Of a stretch of DNA of 64,000 nt, positions 33,493 to 45,619 are shown piece by piece. Both the position numbers and the translations under genes were made by a program. The notes beneath the pieces are model-generated. The model was given only the letters and a program-made list of their open reading frames with translations, did not search any database and was not told the origin of the DNA. This stretch comes from Conchocele bisecta (lineage: Eukaryota; Mollusca; Bivalvia; Lucinida; Thyasiridae): positions 60,253,968 through 60,317,967 of the forward strand of contig CM055273.1 of the NCBI GenBank assembly GCA_029237695.1, in the 5' to 3' direction. Every line of letters begins with the position of its first letter. Positions within the stretch are counted from its first letter, which is position 1.

Positions 33493-35591
33493 AAAGCAGT
33501 ATACAACCTGTCAGTAGAAGCTATTTGGACACTTTTAAAAAATGAAATCCAGAAGGGTATTTCCAAATATATCCCTATCAAACATTTAAGTTCTAAAAAC
33601 AGTTTGCCATTGTTGACTCAGCCGATTAAAATATTGATCAGGAAGCGCGATAGTTTATTTCAAAAACATAAAAGGTCTGGAAACTCGAGTGATAGAAAAC
33701 ATTTTGTGAACTATCGACATATGGTTAAAACTAAAATTAAACAGGCTTATGCAAATATTTTGGGTTTAGAAAGCGATACTGATGGCGATGGTTCACATGC
33801 TGAACACAACCCCAAATTCTCCAGGAAAAAATTGTTTTCCCTTATCAAAAGCACAAAACAAGACTCACATGGCATATCCCAACTAAAAAAAACAGGAGAT
33901 GACACGTTCTACACCGGAAATAAGGATAAGGCTAATATCTTGAATAACCAGTTTCAGTCTGTTTTTACCCCATCTTCTCCCCTAAACCTGAGTCAACTCT
34001 GCCAAGACTCGATACACACCGATATAGAGCACGATCGCCGGTGCAGCTCTCAGATTCCGGATAAATTTGGACCGAAATACCCAACAATGCCTGAAATATC
34101 CATTTAAGTAAATGGCATCATCAAACTACTTGCAAATCTTCAACCAGACAAGGCTTCTGGCCCAGATGGTATAAAACCACTTGTGCTTCGTAACTTGAAA
34201 TGCCAGATTTCACCCATACTTCAAATCCTGTTTTCCAAATCACTGTCCACTGGCGAGATCCCCTCGGATTGGTCCACTGCCACCGTATGCCCCCTATTCA
34301 AGAAAGGAGTCCGTGGCAACCCAGCCAACTATAGACCAATTTCCCTAACCTGTGTGTTATGTAAGGTAATGGAGCATGTCGTCGCCTCCAGTCTCACAAA
34401 ATATTTCACTAGGCATAATATCTTGCACAACCTCCAGTATGACTTTCGTGAAAAGCGATCATGCGAGACCCAACTTATCGAACTAATAGAGGAACTTTTC
34501 CATAACCTATCATAAGGCAAGCTAGATTTTAGCAAGGCCTTTGACAAGGTTAGTCACCTGAAACTGTTGTACAAGCTGCACCAAAGTGGAGTCGACAGCA
34601 ACACAGTTAAATGGACTAGAGCATTCCTCCTGGGTCGCACACAGACAGTCGTCTTGGAAGGCGAGTCATCCTCAATAGTACAGGTCACCTCGGGAGTTCC
34701 GCAGGGGTCTGTCCGTGGTCCAATTATTTTCCTGCTATACATTAATGACCTTCCAGATGAAATTGAGTCCCAAGTCCAACTATTCGCAGACGACACGGCA
34801 TTGTATCTCACTGTCAACAGCATCTCAGATTGTGAAAAAATCTAAGCAGATCTAGACTGTTTGCAAATTTGGGAAAAATGCTGGGAGATGGAATTCAATC
34901 TAAGCAAATGCCAAGTAATACATATGTCACGGTTTAGAAAACCAATTTGTCACAATTACATTATGCATAATGAAGTGCTGGAGTCAGTGGATCAAGCCAA
35001 GTACATGGGTGTCGATATTAGCTCGGACCTTACATGGAACAACCATATAACCATAATTTGCAATAAAAGCAACAGCACACTTGGGTTCCTGAGGCGAAAT
35101 ATTAAGACAAAACATCAAGGGAAACTGCATATAAAACCATGGTCAGACCCCTTGCGGAATATGCCTCGACTGTCTGGAGTCCCCATACCAAGACAAACAT
35201 CCGCAAAGTCGAACAAGTACAACGAAGGGCGGCCCGCTGGGTATCAAATAACTATTCCCCATATGATAGCGTAAAAACCATGGTAAACAGACTTGATTGG
35301 CGGACGTTGGAGAACATGCGTGCAGATGTGCGTCTGATAATGTTCTACAAAATTGTCAATAGCATAGTCGCTATCCCACTCCCATGGTACCTCAAGCACC
35401 CCACGAGAATAACCAGGCACATGCACCCACTGACCTATATACAAATACATACAAATTCCAGCTACTACCAGTACTCGTTCTATCCTTGGACAGTTGTGCA
35501 GTGGAACAGCCTTCCGTGTACGGTTGTCGTGCAGCCCGGCCTTGAAACTTTCAAGCGGGCTGTACGAGGGGTGCACCACTCCAGTCCTTAG
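33493..35591 (+). pseudogene. LINE reverse transcriptase domain
   Basis: Linker, then KASGPDGI, PANYRPISLTCVLCKVME, DFSKAFDKVSH, GVPQGSVRGPIIFLLYINDL and the catalytic LFADDTALYL (around 34780-34810). The thumb follows (FNLSKCQVIHMSR, YMGVDISSDLTW). After a frameshift near 35130 come RPLAEYASTVWSPHTK and RRAARWV, ending at TAG 35589-35591. Stops occur at 34105-34107, 34513-34515 and 34843-34845. Confidence 0.85.
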
Positions 35592-36141
35592 AGTTGGACC
35601 CATTGTTTTTAATCTGATCTTATTCTATTTCTACCTTAATTAACACACTAAACACTGTATGCTGTTATTCCAGTCTACTGTCACTCTTTACCACCTCTTG
35701 TCACTCTACTAACATGCACAGACGCGCAGCTGCACATAATCCACGCGAGAGGGTGATGCATGATAAATAGACATATAGATACACTGAAAACATATGTTCT
35801 AAGGTCACTCTTCTTAACTGACGTCAGTTTCGCACCTATAGTATGCAGCTACTGTTCATAAATTCGGAAAATATGCTGATTATGACAGGCAAGAGAGTAA
35901 GAAAACATGTTCATATTCGACTTATGATGAGACAATATTATTTTTGCCATTATTAAAATATCCTTTGTTAATTTGTGTCACCATTTCAGCATTCAATTGT
36001 CGTTGCAGACGCGCGAAACGCGTCAGCTAATGAAAACCCGACTTTCCAAATTATCCGCCAATGATAACTACGCTTCCAGCGGAAAGGAATTTATGTCAGC
36101 CAATCAAAACTCGACATTGAGAAATGTTCGTCTAATGAAAA
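35592..36141. other. LINE 3' flank and intergenic
   Basis: AT-rich sequence, possibly the 3' UTR of the LINE to about 35800. No other signal. Confidence 0.4.
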
Positions 36142-36149
36142 CCATACAT

Positions 36150-38105
36150 TGAGCCTAAACCCTGGTTTCAGCTCAAACCGTGGTTTAAGCTATCAGAAAC
36201 CCTAGTTCGAGAGTATAAACTGTGGTTTCTGCCGCCAAGTGCACAATAATTGCTCAAACCAGGGTTTAAGAAAACTACCGTTTGGGATCACGATTGGCAG
36301 TTTTTTTTCTTAAACTGTAGTTTTGGGAAACGACGCAGTACGAAACGACCCAGCGCGAATGGAAATACCGGCGAAACGACCCACGGTGCGAATCGGGTTA
36401 CGGACGAATCGACACGAGCGAGAACCGATCAAACCCGCTGGGGATCATGAATTTCAGTCTAGATTTCAATGCTGTTCTGTTTTATCTTTTATTTTTTTTT
36501 TACAATTGAATTCCCGATCATTTTTTTTCTTTTTTCGAAACGTCTTTTCATTCGCCGAAAATAATAAAAAACACGAGATTTCCTCTCTTTTTTGTTTTCG
36601 TCTTTCACAAAAATTACACTCGGCGCTCTTGTAAACCAAGAAATAAAAAAAGGAGTAGCCTTACTAGTTAAGATGTCTGAATGTTACCCGTGCATTGACT
36701 GAAGGAACCAACATGCAGTTCAATGCGATAACTACATTATATATATATTTGAAACAAAAAAATTATAATGAAATAAAAAGTACATGATGAACCAATTATG
36801 TTTTGTTTTCATTCACCAAAGTCAAAACGCCCCCTAGTCAAAACGCCCCCAATTTGACTAAACCACAATCAAACAGGTCATGTTTATTGAAAAAACGGAC
36901 TTGTTTATCATGTTAAAAAGGCTCATACATGTCCACTGAATTACTATACAAATACAAATAATAATGACAAAATAAAATCGTATTTAAAAAAAAAAAAATT
37001 ATGGGAGTGTTTTTTGGGGGTGTTTTGACCAAAGATGGGGGCGTTTTTACCAAAATGGGGGCGTTTTGACTTGGGGGCGATTTGACTTGGGGGCGTTTTG
37101 ACCTGCTTCCGTTTCTGGCCAAACGCACAATAATTAAACCATGGTTTAGACTATCAAACTGGAGCTTAGTGAATTAGTGTGCTTTTGGCGAGCCTAAACT
37201 AGGGTTTGAGCTCAAACCGTGGTTTAAGCTATCAAAAATCCTAGTTTTAGAGTCTAAACGGTGGTTTCTGCCACCAAGTGCACAATAATTGCTCAAACTA
37301 CCATTTGGGATCATGATTGGCATTTTTTTTTCTTAAACTGTGGTTTGGGTCCAAACTAGGGTTTAGGCTTTTTATTAGATTACGACCTCAAACGGCAGTT
37401 TCTGGCCAAATGCACAATAATTGCTCAAACTGGGGTTTGAGAGCCTAAACCATGGTTTAGACTCTCAAACTGGGGTTTAGTGAATTATTGTGCATTTGGC
37501 GAGCCTAAACTAGGGTTTGGGCCATCCAAACTGGGGTTTGAGCTACAAAAGTGGTTTAAGCTATCAGAAATCCTAGTTTGAGAGTCTAAACGGTGGTTTC
37601 TGCCGCCAAGTGCACAATAATTGCTCAAACCAGTGTTTAAGAAAACTACCGTTTGGGATCACGATTGGCAGTTTTTTTTCTTAAACTGTGGTTTGGGTCC
37701 AAACTAGGGTTTATGCTTTTTATTGGATTACGACCTCAAACGGCAGTTTCTGGCCAAATGCACAATAATTGCTCAAACTGGGGTTTGAGAGCCTAAACCA
37801 TGGTTTAGACTCTCAAACTGGGGTTTAGTGAATTATTGTGCATTTGGCGAGACTAAACTAGGTTTTGGGCAGTCCAAAATGGGGTTTGAGCTCAAACCGT
37901 GGTTCAAGCTATCAGAAGCCCTAGTTTGAGAGTCTAAACGGTGGTTTGAGCCACCAAGTGCACAATAATTGCCCAAACCATGGTTTAAGAAAACTACCAT
38001 TTGGGATCTCAAATGGCAGTTTAAGCCCAATCTAGGGTTTGAGGAGCCTAAACTAGGGTTTAAGCTCCAAACAATGGTTTAAGGAATTATTGTGCATTTG
38101 ACTTG
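36150..38105. repeat. Element C: array of AAACC..GGTTT palindromic words
   Basis: Built of words such as 'aaaccatggttt', 'aaactagggttt' and 'aaactggggttt', separated by 'gctatcagaaa', 'gagagtctaaac' and 'gcacaataattgctc'. A ~300-350-bp higher-order repeat recurs from 36240, 37290, 37390 and 37600. Bases 36480-37110 are a foreign insertion. CCATACAT at 36142-36149 and 38106-38113 flanks the tract and may be a target duplication, though no terminal inverted repeat is obvious. Confidence 0.65.
36818..37104. mobile_element. Small TIR element (GTCAAAACGCCCCC)
   Basis: Left 'aagtcaaaacgccccctagt' and 'caaaacgcccccaatttgac'; right complements 'tgggggcgttttgac', repeated several times between 37010 and 37104. 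It lies inside the insertion that splits element C. Confidence 0.6.
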
Positions 38106-38113
38106 CCATACAT

Positions 38114-38394
38114 AATGATATGCTCATATATAAGGGGTATAACCTGATTCAACTCTCACTAACAAAATGTTAAATTACCCATTGGACGCTCCCAACCAAC
38201 CGACCACAACAAGGAGCAAATGGAAAATAAAATGTTTTTAAATGTAGATATCTGTAAATGGGTATACAGCATGAAATGGGATAAAATAAAATATAACTTC
38301 CATTGTACCTTGTTTCCATTTTTATTCTACAAACTTTATCTTAGTTATACAGTCAAGTTTTTTAGACAGCAGTATTTATCCAAACGTGAGTGAG
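38114..38394. other. Intergenic, unassigned
   Basis: AT-rich, with a GTGA microsatellite at its right end (38389-38404). Confidence 0.35.
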
Positions 38395-38680
38395 TGAGTG
38401 AGTGAATAGGGTTTAACGTCCGCTTTTCTGACATAGAGGTACAAGCCTCAGGGAGTCTACACGCAGACGGGTCAACGGGGTCGAGTCCCGTATCCACCTG
38501 TCCGAGGGGGGTAAATCCCAACTTCAGAACTCAATATTTACAATCAAAATATATATTCAGTCTTGAAATTAGAACAACCTGATCTGGTGCCAGGCCCTCG
38601 CCACACCAGCATCATTTATCCCATCCCCTAAAAGTAATAGGATTAGCGCTAATCTTACTTTTATAAACGTGAGTGAGATA
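38395..38680 (-). mobile_element. Family K SINE-like retroposon, variant
   Basis: 'agtgaatagggtttaacgtc' (tail side), a B-box-like 'gggtcgagtcccgtatcc', then the shared 'atattcagtcttgaaattag', 'gatctggtgccaggccctcg' and 'aagtaataggattagcgcta' blocks. Confidence 0.55.
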
Positions 38681-39607
38681 TCGTCAGGTTTGGGACAGAC
38701 AGACATTTTGTTTGTTTGTTTGTTGATGTTTCATGGCATTTAATGCCGCCAGACAAAATTTCCCGCCTATTAAGTGTTAATATAATATATCACAGCAGCA
38801 GCAGCAGCGAATAGGCACAAGCGGATTTGATTTCATTTAGTATTACATGTACATACATACGAAGTGGTGTATATCCGTATAATTTAACAAACAATTACAA
38901 CCATCTACTGTAACATATACTAACAAGAGACAAGACAAAGCCACGAAGGCCGGGTTTTCTTCAAGGCATAGACAATTGGATAACATATGTTTATACAAGT
39001 ATGGTGCTTCTAAATGGTATAGTAAGTGAGCCTGGCTTTCACCAATCCAATAGCCGGGACTTTTAAAAAGAAAAATGGCTGTGATAATGTAATAAATTCA
39101 GTATAATAAAAACTAATAAATTTATCATAAAATTAAAAATTTCTCCCACAAAGTATACTTTGCTAGAAAAGTATACTTTGCAATGTTGATGAAATCGGCT
39201 ACTGATCTCATGCCAGGTCCTCACCACACCACACCACACCAGAGTCACCCTACACTTTAAAAGTACATTGTAATACAATTAGTACTAATCTTACTACTCT
39301 TATAATGGGCATAGCACACAATGTTTAAATATTAACCCAAATGTTCTGTTTGTAAGGTAGGGCAACTTATATCGCCCTGCGTTACATACAGAATTTTCAG
39401 GTCACTAAAATATTTGATTAAATCTACAACAAAGAAAAAAACAAAACGATGTAATTAAATGTACTAGAAATGACAGGTGAATTTAGGGGTGTGCGTACGC
39501 ATCCGTCGCACCCCCCCTGCGTACGGGCCTGAAATACGCTATACCTTCCTTACTGTAATATAATAAGCCACATGTTAATGTTCTGTATCACATGTAATCC
39601 AGTGAAA
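38681..39607. other. Intergenic repeats
   Basis: Includes 38932-38985 (the 'cgaaggccgggttttcttca' repeat shared with 9430-9494), a family G right half at 39073-39203, a 'cgtacgcatcc...gcgtacgggcct' fragment at 39488-39530, and the first copy of a ~75-bp direct repeat at 39531-39606. Confidence 0.5.
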
Positions 39608-40690
39608 TGTTTGTTTGTTTGTTGGGGTTTAACGTCCTATCAACAGCTATGGTCATTTAAGGCCGGGTTAATGGGTTTAGTACCAAATCATCATATATTA
39701 CCTGTACAAGTACATGTACATGTTCAAGTACGTGTACAAATGGGAGGAAAATCCCAAAATCAGAACTGAATATTTACAGTAAAAAAAAATACATGGTTAG
39801 TGCCATCGAATATAAAATATATTCAGTTGAGCCTTAGACAGCTTTATTGCGAAACCGAATATATTTTATATTCGACAATCGACAGCACTAATCATGTATT
39901 TACTTTATACCGCATACTAAACTTAATTGTTGAACATGCGTGACGTCATGTTTTGACGTCATTCCCTCGCCATACGTCACAAATCTAACGATGTCATTCA
40001 AAGCAAAATGGTGGCGTCCACGCTAGGTAGATTCGGTATTGTATCTGATTAAATTTCCGATTTATTTACAATGAGCATCAATATTGGCTGGTTTTAGACT
40101 ACACAGTTGTCATAATAAACATTACAATCATAATGGACATATCCATGTCGTTGGTTACATTGCATATACTGTATTACAATGGACAAAATTCAGCTGAACC
40201 GACAACGATTTTGATTTTAAAATTCGCCGCCATATTGAATTTACTGTTGCGACTGACCAATCAGAGGCCACGATTAAGGGTCAAAGGTGAAAAAATAAAG
40301 GCAAAAACGGCACTTCATGTATATTAGGCTACTTCAGGTATATTAGGTTACTTCAGATATAAACATCACTTATTCAACCCCCTTTATTATGCTACATGGA
40401 GCAATGGTTGCGGTATAAACATGTATATTCAGCCCTGAAATCTGAATAATCCTGATCTGATGCCAGGTCCTCGCCACACCAGAATCACTTGGCCCCCTCC
40501 CAAAAGGAGTAGGATCAGTAATAATCTTACTACTTTATAATGGGCAATAACCCAATTCAACTCCCAGGTAACAAAAGAGCCAAAGATAAAAACGTTCCTA
40601 AGGGCCAAACCAGGCAAATCATGATTCCTATAAGGAGGAACCCCTACCATTAATTTATGCCGTCGCGTTCGCCCGACCAACCACCCATGC
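39608..40690 (-). mobile_element. Family K retroposon interrupted at 39785-40422
   Basis: Tail side 39608-39784 ('tttgtttgtttgttggggtt', 'cagctatggtcatttaaggc') and head side 40423-40690 ('tatattcagccctgaaatct' to 'cgcccgaccaaccacccat') align with the complete copy at 29306-29745. The ~640-bp insert begins with a hairpin ('atcgaatataaaatatattc' against 'gaatatattttatattcgac'). Confidence 0.7.
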
Positions 40691-41435
40691 ACTGTTCCAG
40701 AAAGTAAAAACATAAGAAAAGCAAAGTTATCCATTTCAACACAGTAGATCATAGTCTTCGAAATTATCCCTTTTCTATGCAGATGTAAATGCGCTATACC
40801 TTACGGTAATATAATAAGCCACATGTTAATGTTCTGTATCACATGTAATCCAGTGAAATACAACCACAATGTAAATACAAATATATCCATAAAATAGTGT
40901 TATATAATTATGATTGATGCAAATTGAAAATCAATTAAATAAATGTGAAATGCATTAATCTTAATCGGACGGTAATTGTGTAATTATAAGGTAAATATAA
41001 ATATATATATGTATGCAGCATTGGCATGCATGTTTCTAAACGTACAACTGCAAGTGTTTCAAAATGTGCTAGTCAGAGATTCCGCTGGGGAAAATAAAAT
41101 AAATCGCCACTTCAAAAATTGTAACTTTTTATCGCCAATTGTTTATTTTTATGCCAATTGCGAAAGTGGCGATCGCCAGCCGAATCCCTGGCTAGTGCAA
41201 GTTATTCTGTTCTTTAATAGATGAGACGGGGTTTACAAGTCTTTATTACATCTTGATGTATGACCGAAATGTCATGTCTGATCAATGATTTATTCCAGAA
41301 TCTGTCCAATTGTAGATTACTATTGTCCAATCAATGTCTTCTCCCATCTGGATGATATAGGGGGTGGAGTCGAACCTACAGGGAATTATAGCATTTAAAC
41401 TGACTACAAACATGTGCAAGTGGACTTAGGATCTA
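40691..41435. other. Intergenic
   Basis: 40793-40859 repeats 39535-39606 almost exactly ('aataagccacatgttaatgt', 'tgtatcacatgtaatccagt'), so the SINE sits between direct repeats far too long to be a target duplication. The remainder is unassigned. Confidence 0.5.
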
Positions 41436-41678
41436 GGGCCCGTTTCGCTAAACTTTGTACAAAGACTAAAATGTTTGTAAGTGCAACATTATGATAGTCT
41501 GTAAATTTCACATTAACAATGTTTTCTTGTAGACAATTATTGGATTTACACTTATTCAGCATAGGCTGCATATAGCCTATGCTCAATAAATATAAATCCA
41601 TCAACTGAAATTTCCAGCCGATCCTAAATTTGCACTTATGAACATTTTAGTCGTACAAAGTTTTGTGAAACTGGCCCC
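41436..41678. mobile_element. Family H hairpin MITE
   Basis: 'gggcccgtttcgctaaactt' to 'gttttgtgaaactggcccc', with the central 'gctgcatatagcctatgctc'. Confidence 0.85.
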
Positions 41679-41849
41679 AGTACCATTTGTAGATATTTTC
41701 TTACCTAAAAAAAATACCCATTTCTGAAGAATGAAATAGTGTGGCACATACCATGGGTGTGTCCATTCCAGTTACTTAGGTGTGAAAGGGTTAACGTGGG
41801 AGGAAACTGGCGTACCAGAAGACACCCCACTTCTCAGATCTTGTGACCA

Positions 41850-42466
41850 CATATGTGGCTGTGACTGGAGAAATAGGGATCATGGCATATGTGACCAGCC
41901 TAGCTTCTGGTCAAATACCACTCATGTAGCATGATAATGAGCTATATTGGATGTTAGCAGCATGTAGGGCGTTTCATTCTGCGAACAGTTTGTTTGTTTG
42001 TTTATTGGTGTTTAACGGCCTATCAACAGCTAAGGTCATGTAAGGCCGGGCAAACAGGTTCAATCCCATTTTAACCTGCTGCATTGAGGGGAAAATCCTA
42101 AAATCAGAACGGAATATTTACATCGAGATAAAATATATTCAGCCCTGAAATTAGAATAACCTGACCTGGCCCCTTCCCCTAAAATAGGATTACGAATAAT
42201 CGTAATACTCACATAAGGGGTATAACCAGATTCAACTGTCACATACAAAATGCCAAAGATGTATGTGAGGCCAAACCAGGTCTCCAGTCGGAATTCCGGA
42301 AAGGATGAACCCCGATCGTTAAATTACCAATCGCATACTCCCACCTGCCACCCACTCTCTGCGAACAGTACAGATCCAGATCAGACTGTGCGGATGCACA
42401 GGCTGATCTGGATCTGCACTGGTCGCAAAACCCATATGCCCCATTTCTCCAGTCACAGCCACATAT
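41850..42466. mobile_element. Family F MITE split by a SINE
   Basis: Halves 41850-41988 ('tatgtggctgtgactggaga') and 42369-42466 ('tacagatccagatcagactg' to 'tccagtcacagccacatat') reconstitute one F copy around the family K insertion. Confidence 0.85.
41989..42357 (-). mobile_element. Family K SINE with 11-bp target duplication
   Basis: A 369-bp copy flanked by TCTGCGAACAG at 41978-41988 and 42358-42368. It has a (TTTG)n tail at the left and the head 'cccacctgccacccac' at the right, so it inserted in minus orientation by target-primed integration. This copy defines the family's true ends. Confidence 0.88.
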
Positions 42467-43029
42467 AAATTACAAACTACTTCATTAAAGGATCGAAACC
42501 CGGGCCACATGAATCAGAAGCATGCTCATAACCAATTGCTCTAACATGAAAGCTTAACCAATTGGATGTTTAATTCCGAACTCTCAGAATTTAATTGGTG
42601 CCTATTCCTGGGTGGGGGCAGCATTTTGCCATAGATGACACTCTAGGCTTCGATTCGGCTTATGTTTAAGGGTGGGAATTGGCTCGAACACCTGCCATAC
42701 CCGGAAGACACTCTAGGCAGGCTTGTGGACATATAATGGATTATTTCTGGCCCAATGTATGCCTACAGCCCTCACCAATGACATGGTGTGAAAAGTTTAC
42801 AAGTAGACGCACAATATAAATGTAAACACAGCATGGAAACATACAATCAAATAATTATAAATACAACAACAAATTCAAAACACAAAAATGAGTGGTCACA
42901 ACATATACCTTCAAACGGAAATAAGAACAATACTGAAAAATGTGTCTTGCATTGTTAAACATTGTCTGTTGAAAAAATAAATAAGCTTAGTGTAAATCTA
43001 TAGATTTTGTAAGATGCATTAAGAACTTA
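42467..43029. other. Intergenic, unassigned
   Basis: A tandem-like pair 'tgccatagatgacactctag' / 'tgccatacccggaagacact' around 42625-42720. Otherwise nothing recognised. Confidence 0.35.
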
Positions 43030-43876
43030 ATTTGTGGCTGTGACTGGAGAAACTTAATGAGATTTGTGACCAGTGTCAAATAGCTATCATTGATGGACTG
43101 GTGAACATGTCGTGGTTGGTTGAGAGCATGCGATGGGTAATTTAACGATCGGGATTCATCCTTAACGGAATCCTAGCCAGAGACCAGTAGCCGATTTCAT
43201 CAAAATTGCAAAGTATACTTTTCTAGCAAAGTATACTTTGAGGGAGTACCGGTAATCATTTATTTTTCCCGAAATGCATAATTTCATACAGAACTAACGA
43301 CTGCATATATTTGATGATTAAAAGTATGCAGAATTATTATACTGAATTTATTACATTATCACAGCCAAAATGGCTGTGATAATGTAATAAATTCAGTATA
43401 ATAAAAATTAATAAATTTATCTTTAAATTTAAAATTTCTCCCTCAAAGTATACTTTGTTAGAAAAGTATACTTTGCAATGTTGGTGAAATATGCTACAGG
43501 TTTGGTCCTCTGATACGTCTTTGGCATTCTTGTATGTGAGAGTTGAATCTGGTTATACCCCTTATATCATGTACATGTATATGAGTAATATGATTATTCC
43601 TAAGGCTGTTACTTTTAGGGGAAGGGACCAAGGGACTTTGGTGTCATGTCAGGTTATTCTAATTTCAGGGCCGAATACATGTATATATTTTTTCGATGTA
43701 AATATTCCTTTCTGATTTTGGGATTTCCCCCTAATGCAGCGGGCTAAATGCCCGTTGGCCGGGCCTTAAATGACATTAGCTGTTGACAGGCCATTAAACA
43801 CCAATAAATAAATATATTTATAACTAAACTGGTCGCCAAAGCCATACGCCCCATTTCTTCAGTCACAGCCACATAT
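43030..43876. mobile_element. Three-level nest: MITE F > SINE K > MITE G
   Basis: F left part 43030-43104 and right part 43823-43876. Inside is a family K copy in plus orientation (43105-43192 plus 43496-43822). Inside that is a complete family G MITE (43193-43495, TA ends). Boundaries follow from intact copies of each family elsewhere in the window. Confidence 0.75.
43193..43495. mobile_element. Family G MITE, complete
   Basis: Flanked by TA. Ends gccgatttcatcaaaattgc and complement 'gcaatgttggtgaaatatgc', arms 'aagtatacttttctagcaaa', and the central palindrome 'acattatcacagcc'/'ggctgtgataatgt'. Confidence 0.88.
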
Positions 43877-43953
43877 AGCAAACAATGTAGGCACTGATCA
43901 GACCATGTAGATGCGCTGGATTATTTTCTGGCTGAACACTTATTGCCTCATAT

Positions 43954-44195
43954 GGGGCCGTTTCACTAAACTTTGTACGACTAAAATGTTTGTAAGTTCA
44001 AAATTAGATCGTCTAAACATTTTCAATTGATGGAATAATTGGATTTCAAGTACATTTATTGAGCATAGGCTGCAGCCTATGCTCATTAAATGTAAATCCA
44101 ATTATTGTTTACAAGAAAACATTGTTAATGTGAAATTTACAGACTATCATAATTTTTCACATACAAGTTGTACAAAGTTTAGTGAAACGGGCCCC
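43954..44195. mobile_element. Family H hairpin MITE
   Basis: 'ggggccgtttcactaaactt' to 'agtttagtgaaacgggcccc', with the central 'aggctgcagcct'. Confidence 0.85.
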
Positions 44196-44624
44196 TGATG
44201 TCTCAGATACTTCGTTTTTTTGTCTTTATGGATTACAACTTCACCAGCATTGCAAGCCTGCATAAATACATGTAACATATACAAACAACGAATTGTGCAA
44301 AATGTAAACCAGTGTAGAATTTAATATGACACGTACATGTACACATGATGTCCACATTATTATCGCCGCTGTATTTCTGGAGTATTAGTAACAATAAAAC
44401 TAAAGTAAATGACCAGAATAAGAAAATAATTGCACTACAAATTAGAAGCACTATACTGAGAATCTTACATGAGTGATGATTTAATATGATATCTATTAAC
44501 CCTTTCACCCTCAGTAACTATAATTGATTTTAATATGTTAATTTTGCAACCAATCCAATGTTCACAAATTTATTTTCAGACTAGTCCATTTATGAAAATT
44601 ACTTACAAAAAATTAGATGATTTA
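44196..44624. other. Intergenic, includes family I half copy
   Basis: 44504-44624 is a half copy of family I immediately before a full copy. The frame at 44233-44508 on the minus strand has no recognisable similarity. Confidence 0.45.
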
Positions 44625-44840
44625 ACCCTTTCAACACCACAGACCTGAATAGTGGTATTGGCAAACAGTGTAGATCCAGATGAGCTGGCTCGTGACGAGC
44701 CGTCTCATCCAAATCTGCACTTTTTGTAAGTAATTTTCATATTTTTGAGAACAAAAACTCCTTTTTCATAAATGGACTTTTTCTAGATCTACACTGTTGG
44801 CCAATTCCACTATACAGGACTGTAGTGTTGAAAGGGTTAA
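44625..44840. mobile_element. Family I MITE, complete
   Basis: 'ttaaccctttcaacaccaca' to complement 'tgtagtgttgaaagggttaa', with the core 'gctggctcgtgacgagccgt'. Confidence 0.8.
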
Positions 44841-44871
44841 TATGATATTTTATAAACAACTTCATTGATTA

Positions 44872-44996
44872 TAGGAATGAATGGCCTTTTTGTGGAATAC
44901 TGGACGAAGGCCGGAAGGCCTCGTCCAGTATTCCCGCGACTTTTCCAAGTTTATATCCCCGATAAATTCCACAAAAAGGCCATTCATTCCTTATAA
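44872..44996. repeat. Strong hairpin
   Basis: 'ggaatgaatggcctttttgt' pairs with 'acaaaaaggccattcattcc', and inside 'aatactggacgaaggcc' pairs with 'ggcctcgtccagtatt'. Probably a solo MITE. Confidence 0.8.
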
Positions 44997-45376
44997 TTGC
45001 AGCATTTGAAATAAATTCATCAAGAAAATGTGTTTATTTTCCGTTTTCTTAAGAATTATTTTAACTGCGCCTCACGGTTACGGAAAGTAGTTCGGCGTGG
45101 GAGTTTACTGGGATATAAATTTTGGACAGAGACTTGCTACGGGCCAATCAAATGTTAGGGAAATGTGTAAATATTTTTGTGCTGGAATTATTACATATTA
45201 AAGAAATGAGGCAATATCATTCCTTATGAAATCAGTCAACAAGTGTAATAAATATCATATCATACTAAATCATCACTCATCTAAGATACTATTTATTTTA
45301 TTATATAAGCTGTACTGATTAGTTAACATCTTTTCTGTAACAGCCTATTATTACAAGTAGCATATTATAATTTTAA

Positions 45377-45599
45377 CCCTTAGACCGCTACACACAGCAA
45401 TTGTCGTCTGCTGTTGCTTTTATATCTTGCCTTATTTCTCAATAAAAACATGGTTTGACAGCACTTAGAATCATTTCCAATGGAAATGATTCTAAAGTGC
45501 TGTCAAAGCATGTTGTAAATTGTCAAAGCATGTTTTTGATGATAAAAATCGAAAATAAACAGCAGACGACAAAAAATTAAGATAGCGGTGTAAGGGTTA
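45377..45599. mobile_element. Family J hairpin MITE
   Basis: 'ttaacccttagaccgctaca' to complement 'agcggtgtaagggttaa'. The centre is 'gaatcatttccaatggaaat' / 'gattctaaagtgctgtca'. Partial copies at 26880-27018, 47612-47727 and about 49385-49500. Confidence 0.8.
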
Positions 45600-45619
45600 A
45601 TCCACTGAGAAAGCAGATT

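Larger units (their letters stand above)
32753..35591 (+). mobile_element. Jockey/CR1-like LINE, decayed but near full-length ORF2
   Basis: Endonuclease then reverse transcriptase in the order of Jockey/CR1-superfamily elements. The frame starts with ATG at 32753 and has two frameshifts (about 33140 and 35130) and at least four in-frame stops, so it is inactive. The 3' flank 35592-35800 is probable 3' UTR; I see no poly(A) or clear target duplication. It lies 280 bp after the 65-bp satellite. Confidence 0.85.
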
